Assembly (NCBI RefSeq): GCF_946222835.1
Contig: NZ_CAMIHD010000003.1
Coordinates: 62,001-126,000, forward strand
Source: an uncultured Corynebacterium sp.
GTDB lineage: Bacteria; Actinomycetota; Actinomycetes; Mycobacteriales; Mycobacteriaceae
Direction of reading: 5' to 3'
Length of the DNA: 64,000 nt
The notes under the pieces were generated by a model. The model worked only from the letters and a program-made list of their open reading frames with translations, was not told the origin of the DNA and did no database searches. A program made the translations under genes and the position numbers. This document shows positions 51,553-61,491 of this stretch, one piece after another. Each line of letters starts with the position of its first letter. The stretch's first letter is position 1.

Positions 51553-52222
51553 ATATGAACTCCTAAAATAGATCCGAAGCTTTTGCCGCGGAGGGGTTTG
51601 CAGTTTGCAGACACCCTCAGTGGGCGTCACATGATTTATTTTGGCACAAGTTTGGACGAAATCAAGTCAAATTCGCATGAACGTTCCGACACACTGGCAA
51701 CTTGATAAGGATGGGGTTATAAGTTATGGCAGTCATTAAAAACTTTTTACCCCAACTCAAAGTCCACTGAACTGGGCTTTTTCGCCACACCCCAAATAGG
51801 TAGGTGACTTAAAACTTAACACTGTAACGCTTTTCCGTGTAACGAACGATAGATAGGCCTGAAACTCCACCTCTGGGAGCGAAAAAATTTTATAAATTTC
51901 TGCCCTTCAATTACCCCTATACGGGGTCACTGGGACGCATGGTTCAGGTGTTAAAAGCTGTGGCGGTAGTTGTTAAGCCCTCAACCGCGATAAAGTTCTG
52001 GGGTGTTCATTACCCCGCAGGCCAAATCGAAATCAGCTATGACGAGCATCTTCGGAGGGCTTTCCCGTAGAGACGAGGCGCCGCTGTATCGCACCAATTA
52101 AGCAGAATGATGCAGACACGCCGAAGCGCCCCGCTTCATGCGCTCTAAAGCACACGAGCAGGGCGCTCAGAAGGGACTAGGAGGCTCCGAGAGCCGTATC
52201 CTAGATCTTATCGGGGCCTTAT
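51553..52222. other. 670-bp gene-poor, AT-richer stretch between porH and groEL2
   Basis: The longest stretch without a supported gene. The right edge has a hairpin, CTAGGA-GGCTC-CGA-GAGCC with TCCTAG (52177-52204), perhaps the groEL2 3' end. The left edge carries the porH leader and promoter. The centre (51700-51990) is much richer in A/T than its neighbours, with CCCCTATACGGGG near 51917. A 14-codon frame begins at ATG 51726, too short to support. Long untranslated leaders or a small RNA are possible. Confidence 0.4.
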
Positions 52223-53869
<1,647 letters not shown>

Positions 53870-53986
53870 TGTGTTTGTGCTCCTTGGTTTATTGAGGACG
53901 ACACTCACGTCTTTCTCGCTGCGGACGCCCGCGACGGCATGGCTGGTGAGTGTGAACCAACCTCAACCACAACGATGTAGATTTAT

Positions 53987-54013
53987 CTAGCACTCATACT
54001 GCGCGAGTGCTAA
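53987..54013 (-). promoter_or_regulatory. CIRCE element (HrcA operator) for groEL2
   Basis: Read leftward: TTAGCACTC-N9-GAGTGCTAG, an almost exact match to the CIRCE consensus TTAGCACTC-N9-GAGTGCTAA (last base differs). It is placed upstream of groEL2, so repression by HrcA, relieved by heat, is expected from established knowledge. Confidence 0.95.
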
Positions 54014-54046
54014 CGACCATTCTGGCACTCTCCCACCGCGACTGCA

Positions 54047-54080
54047 AGAAAAAATGGCGCCCCCGCGAAGGGACGCCATT
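54047..54080 (-). terminator. OPT transporter terminator
   Basis: AATGGCG (54053-54059) and CGCCATT (54074-54080) pair, with inner GGG/CCC pairs; read leftward the hairpin is followed by TTTTTTC. Confidence 0.85.
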
Positions 54081-54101
54081 ATATAAGGAATGGATCAGGA
54101 A

Positions 54102-56072
54102 CTAGGAGCTCTTCACCGTGCGCTTGGTCCAGCGGTAGATGAACGTTAGCGCGATAATGAAGAGGATCACGCCCACCACGGTGGCGGAGGCACCACCCTC
54201 AAAGATTTCCAGCGGGCTCTCGCCGCCCGCGGCGGCGATGATGCCGGCGTTGACCACGCCAAAGAGGGACTCACCCACGATGAGGCCGGTGGCCAGGAGG
54301 GTACCCATACGCTTGGCAAACTCCGGGTGGGATTGCTTCGCGGCCCACTTGTCATAGAAGGTGCCCAAGATGGCACCGATGGGGATGACGATGGTCAGGG
54401 CGGCCGGTAGGTACATGCCCATGCCAGCGGCCAGTGGGGACAGCGAGTACTTATCGGTGAACTTGCGCAGGAGCTCGTCAATAATAATAAGGACAGCGCC
54501 AATGGCCATACCGATGAAGATGAGGTTCCAATCCAACGAACTATCAAAGATGCCGGAGGCAACGGAGGACATCAGGGCGGCCTGCGGGGCGGCCAAGGCG
54601 TCTTCGCCGGCGCCTTCCATGCCTTGGAAACCGAAGCCGTGGAGCATGACCTGCAGAATCGGCGGGATAACGAGGGAGCCGAAAACCACGCCGATGATGA
54701 GCGCTACCTGCTGCTTCCACGGAGTAGCGCCGACGAGCTGACCGGTCTTGAGGTCCTGCAGATTGTCATTGGAAATGGTAGCAATGCCAAAGACGATGGC
54801 CGCGGTGAAGAGCGTGTAGGCCACCAAAGACAAAGGATCGGCAGTGGTGCCGCGGGTGACGGCCGCGATGAGCAGCGAGGCGGCGAGTACGGCGATGATG
54901 CCGATGGAGGAAATTGGCGAGTTAGACGCGCCAATCAGGCCGGCCATGTAGCCGCACACGGAGGCGATAATCAGGCCCACCAGCAGGGTAAAGAGGACAG
55001 AGACGGTAATGAGCACTGCCATGTGGTCGTGGATATCGGTACCGCGCACAAAGTCCCACAACAGCAATGCGATAGGCACCATGAACGCCACAATGGTGGT
55101 GGCGACATACGGGAAGGGAATATCGCGCTCGGTGACGTCCACGGCAGAGCCGGACTTGCGGGCGCGCGAGGAGGCCAGGGACTGGCGGATGCCCACTGCA
55201 ATGGGAGCGGCAATCTTCAGCAGGGTCCAAATGGCCGCAATGGCCATGGTGCCCACGCCGATGAAACGGATGTCATCGGAGAAGGTGGTATCGACGACGT
55301 CGGCAAGCGCGGTGGCACCAGTAATATCGCCGGTGGTGAAAATGGGCAGCAAAATGAAGTAGGAAATGACTACGCCAACCAGCATGGCAATGCCTACCGG
55401 CAGGCCCACCAAGTGGCCGACGCCGATAAGCGCGGTGGACAGGCTAGTGCCCAGGGTGGTCGCGCCGGCGCCGAGCTTGAAATAGGCGGTGACCTCGGAG
55501 GCGGCGGCCTTCATTGCGGTCAGCAGCGCCATGACGGCCGAGGTAATGCCACCGGCGACGATGACGCGCAGGCCCTTGGCATTTTCTTCGTGGCTGGTGC
55601 CGGACGCATTCTCATCGCCCACCTTGAGAACCTCGGCCGCGGCCACGCCCTCCGGGTAGGGAAGATCGGAGCCGGTGACCAAAGCGCGGCGCAGCGGGAT
55701 GGAATACATCACGCCCAGCACGCCGCCGATGATGCACACGCCGGCCGTCTGCACGAAGCCAAAGCCCTGCCAGTAACCCACCATGACCAGGCCCGGGAGG
55801 ACAAAGATGATGGCGGACAAGGTGCCCGCGGCAGAGGCAATGGTCTGCACAATGTTGTTTTCTTTAACGTTGTGGCCCTTGAACCGGCGCAGCACCGCCA
55901 TGGAAATCACGGCGGCCGGGATGGAGGTAGCAAAGGTCAGGCCCACCTTCAGGCCTAAGTACACGTTGGCGGCGGTGAAGATGAGGGTAATCAGGCCACC
56001 GATAATGATGCCGCGCAGCGTCAGCTCGGGCAGGGAGGCCTTGGAACCTGCGGCGGATGATGCGTTCGCCAT
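54102..56072 (-). CDS. OPT family oligopeptide transporter
   Basis: 656 residues with about 15 hydrophobic helices; AAAGGA before the ATG. The OPT start LTLRGIIIGGLITLIFTAANVYLGLKVG is followed by NIVQTIASAAGTLSAIIFVLPG and SDLPYPEGVAAAEVLKVGDE, the conserved NPG/PYP-like region. Members of this bacterial branch take up oligopeptides or siderophore-like compounds by proton symport. Together with the M20 dipeptidase gene on the other side of the gap it suggests a peptide-import theme (inference). Confidence 0.9.
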   Translation of the reverse strand: MANASSAAGSKASLPELTLRGIIIGGLITLIFTAANVYLGLKVGLTFATSIPAAVISMAVLRRFKGHNVKENNIVQTIASAAGTLSAIIFVLPGLVMVGYWQGFGFVQTAGVCIIGGVLGVMYSIPLRRALVTGSDLPYPEGVAAAEVLKVGDENASGTSHEENAKGLRVIVAGGITSAVMALLTAMKAAASEVTAYFKLGAGATTLGTSLSTALIGVGHLVGLPVGIAMLVGVVISYFILLPIFTTGDITGATALADVVDTTFSDDIRFIGVGTMAIAAIWTLLKIAAPIAVGIRQSLASSRARKSGSAVDVTERDIPFPYVATTIVAFMVPIALLLWDFVRGTDIHDHMAVLITVSVLFTLLVGLIIASVCGYMAGLIGASNSPISSIGIIAVLAASLLIAAVTRGTTADPLSLVAYTLFTAAIVFGIATISNDNLQDLKTGQLVGATPWKQQVALIIGVVFGSLVIPPILQVMLHGFGFQGMEGAGEDALAAPQAALMSSVASGIFDSSLDWNLIFIGMAIGAVLIIIDELLRKFTDKYSLSPLAAGMGMYLPAALTIVIPIGAILGTFYDKWAAKQSHPEFAKRMGTLLATGLIVGESLFGVVNAGIIAAAGGESPLEIFEGGASATVVGVILFIIALTFIYRWTKRTVKSS

Positions 56073-56309
56073 GCCAGGTCCTTTCTATTCTCGGCTATGA
56101 AAGTTTCTTATTTCACCCACGCAGCGAGCTACAGCGGGTTGCAGCCCGCTACGTCCGTTTCTATCTGTTTGGTACCGGTTACTTTCCCGCTTTGAGTCCG
56201 ACCGGACAGAATCCGCACAGGGTGGAATGAAAAAATTTTAGTTCACCACCCCAGCGTTTTCCTATTCCGGTTGCTCTATAGCTTGAGGCGGGCGGGTACC
56301 GTAGGGAAC
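56073..56309. promoter_or_regulatory. divergent promoter region OPT / M20 dipeptidase with 18-bp near-palindrome
   Basis: 237 bp. AGCGGGTTG-CAGCCCGCT (56134-56151) is a palindrome with one mismatch and lies 60 bp before the OPT start. A shared regulator binding there would control one or both peptide genes. Other promoter boxes were not certain; the dipeptidase has no clear ribosome site and may be leaderless. Confidence 0.4.
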
Positions 56310-57677
56310 ATGACTGCACTTAATGAAAGCATTCGCAACGATCGCGAGACCATTTTCCGCCAGCTCAGCGAGCTCGTGGCCTTTAACTCCGTCCACGATG
56401 AGGAGGGCTTGGAGGACCAGACCAAGGGCGCAAGCCAATGGGTTAAGTCCGCATTGGAAGAGGCCGGAGTGAGCGTGGAAACCATCACCACGGCCGATGG
56501 CTCCACCGCCATCTTGGGCGAGCGCAAGGGTGACGAGGGTGCCAAGACGGTGCTGCTTTACTCCCACTATGACGTGGTGCCGGCCGGCAATCGCGAGGCC
56601 TGGGAATCCGATCCCTTTACCCTTAGCGAGCGCCAGGCCGCCGATGGTTCCACCCGCTGGTATGGCCGCGGCGCCGCCGATTGCAAGGGCAATGTAGCCA
56701 TGCACTTGGCGGCCCTGCGCGCGGTAGACAATAATGGCGGCACCAAGGTGAACCTGAAGTACCTCATCGAGGGCTCCGAGGAGCGCGGCGGCGAGGGCTT
56801 GTCCCAGCTCATCAAGGACCGCCCGGAGCTTTTTGCTGCCGACGCCATCCTCATCGCCGATGCGGGCAACGCCGCCGTGGGCCAGCCGACCTTGACCACG
56901 TCCCTGCGCGGCGGCGCGCAGATTGGCGTGCAGGTCGATACTTTGGCCTCCGCCGTGCACTCCGGCCAGTTTGGCGGCGCGGCACCGGATGCCGCCAAGG
57001 CGCTGATGCGCGCCATCGACTCCTTGTCCGATGAGTACGGCCGCACCGTTATCGACGGCGTGGATACCACCGCCGAGTGGTCCGGCCAGGAGTACCCGGC
57101 CGAGGCCTTCCGCGCCGATGCGCAGCTGCTGGAGGGCACCAAGATCATGGGCGAAGACGACCCGGCCGGTGCCACCCCGGTGGCCAACATGGTCTGGTCC
57201 CGCCCGGCCATTACCGTGACCGGCTTTACCTCCACCCCGGTGGCAGAAGCCGTCAACGCCGTGCCCGCCACCGCTTCCGCGCAGCTCAACTTGCGCGTTC
57301 CGGCCGGTGCCGATGCCGCCGCGATTGCCGACGCCGTCTGTGATCACCTCCGCGCCCACACCCCTTGGGGCGCCCATGTTAAGGCCGAGGTGCTGGAATC
57401 CAACGCCGGCTTTGCCACCGATCCCGAAAAGCCAGCCGCTGCCCTGCTGGGCGAGTGCCTGTCTGAGGCTTATGGCAAGGAAACGGCCGCACAGGGCATG
57501 GGCGGCTCCATCCCGCTGACCACCGAGCTGCAGGAGGCTCACCCCAACGCGGAGATCGCTCTCTACGGCGTGGAGGAGCCAAAGTGCACCATCCACTCCG
57601 CCAATGAGTCCGTGGATCCCACGGAGATCGAGAATATCGCCGCCGCCGAGGCGCTCTTCCTGCAGCGCTACGCTTAA
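56310..57677 (+). CDS. M20 family metallopeptidase (dipeptidase)
   Basis: 455 residues from ATG 56310. Di-zinc exopeptidase. Metal and catalytic positions: LYSHYDVVP (His and catalytic Asp), YGRGAADCKGN (bridging Asp), EGSEERGGEGL (catalytic Glu and ligand Glu), LIADAGN (Asp). Dimerisation domain runs through the middle, and the last ligand His is in KCTIHSANESVD. Normal length for the ArgE/DapE/CPG2-like dipeptidases. Substrate not readable. A terminator follows. Confidence 0.92.
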   Translation: MTALNESIRNDRETIFRQLSELVAFNSVHDEEGLEDQTKGASQWVKSALEEAGVSVETITTADGSTAILGERKGDEGAKTVLLYSHYDVVPAGNREAWESDPFTLSERQAADGSTRWYGRGAADCKGNVAMHLAALRAVDNNGGTKVNLKYLIEGSEERGGEGLSQLIKDRPELFAADAILIADAGNAAVGQPTLTTSLRGGAQIGVQVDTLASAVHSGQFGGAAPDAAKALMRAIDSLSDEYGRTVIDGVDTTAEWSGQEYPAEAFRADAQLLEGTKIMGEDDPAGATPVANMVWSRPAITVTGFTSTPVAEAVNAVPATASAQLNLRVPAGADAAAIADAVCDHLRAHTPWGAHVKAEVLESNAGFATDPEKPAAALLGECLSEAYGKETAAQGMGGSIPLTTELQEAHPNAEIALYGVEEPKCTIHSANESVDPTEIENIAAAEALFLQRYA

Positions 57678-57733
57678 GGTTAAAACCCTAGGTCCAGCTT
57701 GGACTCTGCCTGCCGCCAAGATTGACGCGGCTT

Positions 57734-57762
57734 ACCCCGCACTCTGGGTGCGGGGTTTCTTT
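57734..57762 (+). terminator. intrinsic terminator after M20 gene
   Basis: ACCCCGCAC (57734-57742) pairs perfectly with GTGCGGGGT (57748-57756) over a five-base loop and is followed by TTCTTT. Confidence 0.88.
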
Positions 57763-58008
57763 ATGCCGCGAAATGGCCCCATATAATACAGCGCATAAAA
57801 ATAATCCTTTCGAAGCCGTAGAAAAACCGGTAAAGTGGCAGAAAGTTGGCCCCGCGCTCGGCCATGTTGCTTGCATCGTGCCGCCGCAGCGTACTCAACA
57901 GCGCGCGGCACGTGAATGTTCTCGCCTCTCAGCAGTTGTGGTGTTTGTGGTGTTCGCGGCAGCGGGGCAGGAGAACTTGACACAACCATAAGGAGCGCAG
58001 AAACCAAC
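57763..58008 (+). promoter_or_regulatory. leader and promoter region of the mrp operon
   Basis: A perfect TATAAT lies at 57782-57787, about 225 bp before the mrpA start, which would give a long leader. TTGACA near 57976 and AAGGAG near 57990 lie closer to the gene. No riboswitch fold was recognised. Confidence 0.4.
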
Positions 58009-60990
58009 GTGCTATTACTTCTGGGTGCTCTCATCGCCGCGACCGTGGCCGCACCGTTACTCATCATGCGGATGGGGCGCCCGGCATTTGGAATTTTGGC
58101 CTTAGTCCCCGGCGCGGGCTTTGTGTGGACGCTCATGCACTTTCTGCGCGGCACCTTCGCAGACGGTGGCGCAGTTGAGCACACTGTGGAATGGATGCCG
58201 TCCGCGAACCTAAGTTTTGACCTTCGCTTAGACGGACTAGGCGCGCTATTTAGCCTCATCATCTTGGGCATGGGCGCGTTGGTATTGGTCTACTGCTGGG
58301 GCTATTTCGACGGCACGCGGCGCCGCTTAGCCATGTTCGCGGCGCAAATGGTGGGCTTTGCCACCGCCATGTTTGGTCTAGTGGCTGCGGACAATTTCCT
58401 GCTGATGTACGTGTTCTGGGAGATTACCTCCCTGTTGTCTTATCTCTTGGTTAGCTACTATGCGGAACGAGCCTCCTCCCGCCGCGCGGCACAGCAGGCG
58501 CTGATGGTCACCGCTCTGGGCGGGCTAACCATGCTCATGGGCATTATCTTGCTCGGACGGCAAACTGGGGCGTGGACCTTTAGTGATATCTCTGCCTATG
58601 AGAACTTTGCGCAGACGCCCTATGTCACGGTGGCCATCGTGCTCATCTTGGCCGGCGCACTGACAAAGTCTGCAATTGCACCGGCGCACTTTTGGCTCCC
58701 CGGCGCGATGGCGGCACCGACTCCAGTCTCCGCTTATCTCCACTCCGCCGCGATGGTTAAGGCCGGCATCTACCTCATCGGGCGCCTGGCGCCCTCAATG
58801 TATGAGGTGTCCACCTGGCACGTGGTGGTTATCTCCCTAGGCGTATTTACCATGCTGCTCGGCGGCTGGATGGCGCTCAAGCAGCGCGATCTGAAGCTGG
58901 TCTTGGCCTATGGCACCGTCTCCCAGCTGGGCTTTATCACCTCCATCATGGCCGTAGGCTCGCGGGAAGCCATGCAGGCCGGTCTCGCGCTGACCTTTGC
59001 ACACTCGCTATTTAAGGCGGCGCTTTTTATGGTCGTCGGCGCTATCGATCACTGCTCAGGCACAAGGGATATCACCAAGCTATCGGGGCTTGGGCGCAAG
59101 GAGCCGTTCCTCTTCGGCATTGCGATCATTTCTGGGTTTTCTATGGCCGGCGTGCCGCCCCTTTTTGGCTTCGTGGCCAAGGAAGCAGTGCTGGAGGCCA
59201 CCATGCATGAGGAGCTTCTGGCAGGCATGCCGCGCAATATGATGCTGGTGGCCTATGTCCTCGGTTCTATCCTCACCATGGCCTATACAATGCTTTTTCT
59301 GTGGGGTGCCTTTGCCACGAAGAAGGAGATTAATGGCGCGGAGCCAGCAGAGGCCGTCGCTAAGATGCACCCCGTCAGCATTGGGCTTTGGCTCTCCCCC
59401 GCCGTGCTCACTGCTTTAACTGTGGCGCTCGGCGTATTCCCCAAGCCACTCTCAGCAGCGTTTGACCAGCACCTCAATTCCATCTTCGGCCCCAAGCCAC
59501 ATAGCGAACTGGCTTTGTGGCATGGCTTTAGCGTGGCACTGGGCCTTTCGGCGCTCATCATCGTTGCCGGTATCGTCCTGCACTGGCAACGGCAGGTGCT
59601 GGCCAAATGGCAATTCTCCTACCCCGCCCTGGGAAATGCGGATGATGCCTATGATTCGGTCATTGCTCACCTGCGCAAGCTTTCGCTGCACACGACGGCA
59701 ACCACGCAGCGCGGTTCCCTGCAGCTGAACTTGACGGTTATCTTTGCCACGTTGATGCTGCTGCCGCTAGCTATGCTCATTAAAGGTGACCTGACCGATA
59801 TCCGCATGATCGTGGCAGAAAATCCCTGGCAGATCGTGGCCGCCTTCATCATCATGGTGGCCGCTGTGGCCGCTACGGTAACCGATAATCGCTTGTCCGC
59901 CGTCATTATCGTTGGTGTAACCGGCTATACGCTTTCCTTCATTTTTGCCCTGCACGGCGCGCCGGACTTAGCGCTTACCCAGCTGCTGACGGAGACCATC
60001 GTCATGGTTCTTTTCATGCTGGTGCTGCGCCGCATGCCGGCCTCCACCGAGTGGAAGCAAGATCCCAAGATGGGGCGCCTGCGCGCGTGGCTTTCGGTGG
60101 GCACGGGCCTGACGGTAACCGTGGTGGCGATGTTTGCCATCAACGCGCGCCAGTCCAAACCCATCTCTGAGTTCATGCCCGATCTGGCCAAGGAGATTGG
60201 CCACGGCGCCAATACCGTCAATGTCTTGCTGGTGGACCTGCGCGCATGGGATACCTTTGGCGAGATCACCGTCATTATCATCGCCGCGCTGGGCGTGGCC
60301 TCGCTGATTTATCGCACCCAGTCCTTCGCCCGCGCGAGCCGCCGCCCCACCCTGCAGGTTACTGGGCGGCGCTGGCTGGCGGCCGGTGTGGAATCAGAGC
60401 AGGCACTCAACCGCTCGCTGATGATCGATGTCTCTACCCGCGTACTCTTCCCGTCTATGGTCGCGATTTCCTTCTATTTCTTCTTCGCAGGCCATAATGC
60501 ACCGGGTGGCGGCTTCGCCGGTGGACTCGTCGCCGCCTTAGCTCTTATCCTGCGCTACCTGGCCGGCGGGCGCGCAGAGCTGGATGAAACCCTGCCTATC
60601 GACGCCGGCCGCACCATGGGCACCGGACTCTTCCTGTCCGCAGTCGCCGTGGTGGCCCCAATGTTCTTTGGTCACCCTCCGCTAACCAGTGGGTATACCT
60701 CACCAGAGATCCCGCTCATCGGCGCGGTATCGCTGCCTTCGGCGTTGGTCTTTGACGCCGGCGTCTACCTCATCGTCATCGGCCTTACGCTCTACATACT
60801 CAGCTCCTTGGGCGCGAAGCTGGATGAGGAAGAGGATATGCGCAAGCAGCGCGCCCGCGACCGCGCCCGCTCGCTGGCCCGCCAGCAACGCCAACGCACC
60901 GCCAAGCAGAAGGCGCAACGGGCGCAACGCAAGGAAAAGAAACAAGCCACCACCGCAAGCACAGCCGCTACGACAGGAAAGGAGAAGTAA
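58009..60990 (+). CDS. mrpA: Mrp-type Na+/H+ antiporter, fused MrpA-MrpB subunit
   Basis: 993 residues from GTG 58009 (AAGGAG 13 bases before it); the frame is open to 57916 but those 31 codons look non-coding. The first ~550 residues are the NuoL-like proton channel: WEITSLLSYLLVSYYAE, KSAIAPAHFWLPGAMAAPTPVSAYLHSAAMVKAGIYLI and GTVSQLGFI. Then a DUF4040-type section (LHGAPDLALTQLLTETI) and an MrpB section (GHNAPGGGFAGGL) complete the fusion usual in actinobacteria. A strongly basic tail of about 55 residues ends it. Exports Na+ (and similar cations) against protons. First gene of mrpA-C-D-E-F. Confidence 0.92.
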   Translation: MLLLLGALIAATVAAPLLIMRMGRPAFGILALVPGAGFVWTLMHFLRGTFADGGAVEHTVEWMPSANLSFDLRLDGLGALFSLIILGMGALVLVYCWGYFDGTRRRLAMFAAQMVGFATAMFGLVAADNFLLMYVFWEITSLLSYLLVSYYAERASSRRAAQQALMVTALGGLTMLMGIILLGRQTGAWTFSDISAYENFAQTPYVTVAIVLILAGALTKSAIAPAHFWLPGAMAAPTPVSAYLHSAAMVKAGIYLIGRLAPSMYEVSTWHVVVISLGVFTMLLGGWMALKQRDLKLVLAYGTVSQLGFITSIMAVGSREAMQAGLALTFAHSLFKAALFMVVGAIDHCSGTRDITKLSGLGRKEPFLFGIAIISGFSMAGVPPLFGFVAKEAVLEATMHEELLAGMPRNMMLVAYVLGSILTMAYTMLFLWGAFATKKEINGAEPAEAVAKMHPVSIGLWLSPAVLTALTVALGVFPKPLSAAFDQHLNSIFGPKPHSELALWHGFSVALGLSALIIVAGIVLHWQRQVLAKWQFSYPALGNADDAYDSVIAHLRKLSLHTTATTQRGSLQLNLTVIFATLMLLPLAMLIKGDLTDIRMIVAENPWQIVAAFIIMVAAVAATVTDNRLSAVIIVGVTGYTLSFIFALHGAPDLALTQLLTETIVMVLFMLVLRRMPASTEWKQDPKMGRLRAWLSVGTGLTVTVVAMFAINARQSKPISEFMPDLAKEIGHGANTVNVLLVDLRAWDTFGEITVIIIAALGVASLIYRTQSFARASRRPTLQVTGRRWLAAGVESEQALNRSLMIDVSTRVLFPSMVAISFYFFFAGHNAPGGGFAGGLVAALALILRYLAGGRAELDETLPIDAGRTMGTGLFLSAVAVVAPMFFGHPPLTSGYTSPEIPLIGAVSLPSALVFDAGVYLIVIGLTLYILSSLGAKLDEEEDMRKQRARDRARSLARQQRQRTAKQKAQRAQRKEKKQATTASTAATTGKEK

Positions 60991-61491
60991 ATGGAAGCCA
61001 ATCTCTTCCTCCTGCTCGCCGCCGGCGTGCTCGTAGCCGCGGGCATCTACCTGCTGCTAGACCGCGCCATGACCAAAATGCTGCTGGGCCTTTTACTCTT
61101 GGGCAACGGTGCCAACCTCTTCCTGCTGCAGGCAGGCGGCTCGGCCGGTTCCCCGCCCATCGATGGCCGCGAATCGGAGCCGTTTGGCGCCGAGATTGCA
61201 GATCCCCTCGCCCAAGCGATGATCCTTACCGCCATCGTCATTTCCATGTCTCTGACAGCCTTCATACTGACCTTGGCCTACCGCCAGTACCGCTACCGCA
61301 CGGACGATGTCATTGAGGATGACGCGGAGGATACCGCCATTGCCGCCAAGGCTGCACGCCCTGGCAATGCGGCCGCAAGCCCGGATCACGATGCCTCCAA
61401 CGATCCCACGACGGGCCGCGCAACCAAAGAAGGCGATAACTTCGGTCCAGAGTCCTTTGAAGAGCCTGTAAAGGGGGCCCACGATGAGTGA
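60991..61491 (+). CDS. mrpC: Mrp antiporter subunit C (NuoK-like)
   Basis: 166 residues directly after mrpA, with AAGGAGAA before the ATG. Three helices: NLFLLLAAGVLVAAGIYLLLD, KMLLGLLLLGNGANLFLLQAG and the third from DPLAQAMILTAIVISMSLTAFILTLAY, the NuoK-like pattern. A polar tail of about 60 residues follows, longer than in Bacillus MrpC. Overlaps mrpD by 8 bp. Confidence 0.93.
   Translation: MEANLFLLLAAGVLVAAGIYLLLDRAMTKMLLGLLLLGNGANLFLLQAGGSAGSPPIDGRESEPFGAEIADPLAQAMILTAIVISMSLTAFILTLAYRQYRYRTDDVIEDDAEDTAIAAKAARPGNAAASPDHDASNDPTTGRATKEGDNFGPESFEEPVKGAHDE

Noticed and set aside
51726..51770. A 14-codon leader peptide before porH
   Set aside because: It is on the opposite strand to porH and has no clear ribosome site.
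54624..55958. A Gly/Asp/His-rich 440-codon frame antisense to the OPT transporter
   Set aside because: Low-complexity translation typical of antisense frames; the OPT helices and terminator fit the minus strand.
56262..57719. A 485-codon frame antisense to the M20 peptidase
   Set aside because: No signal, no motif, and it runs into the M20 promoter; the M20 metal ligands are all present on the plus strand.
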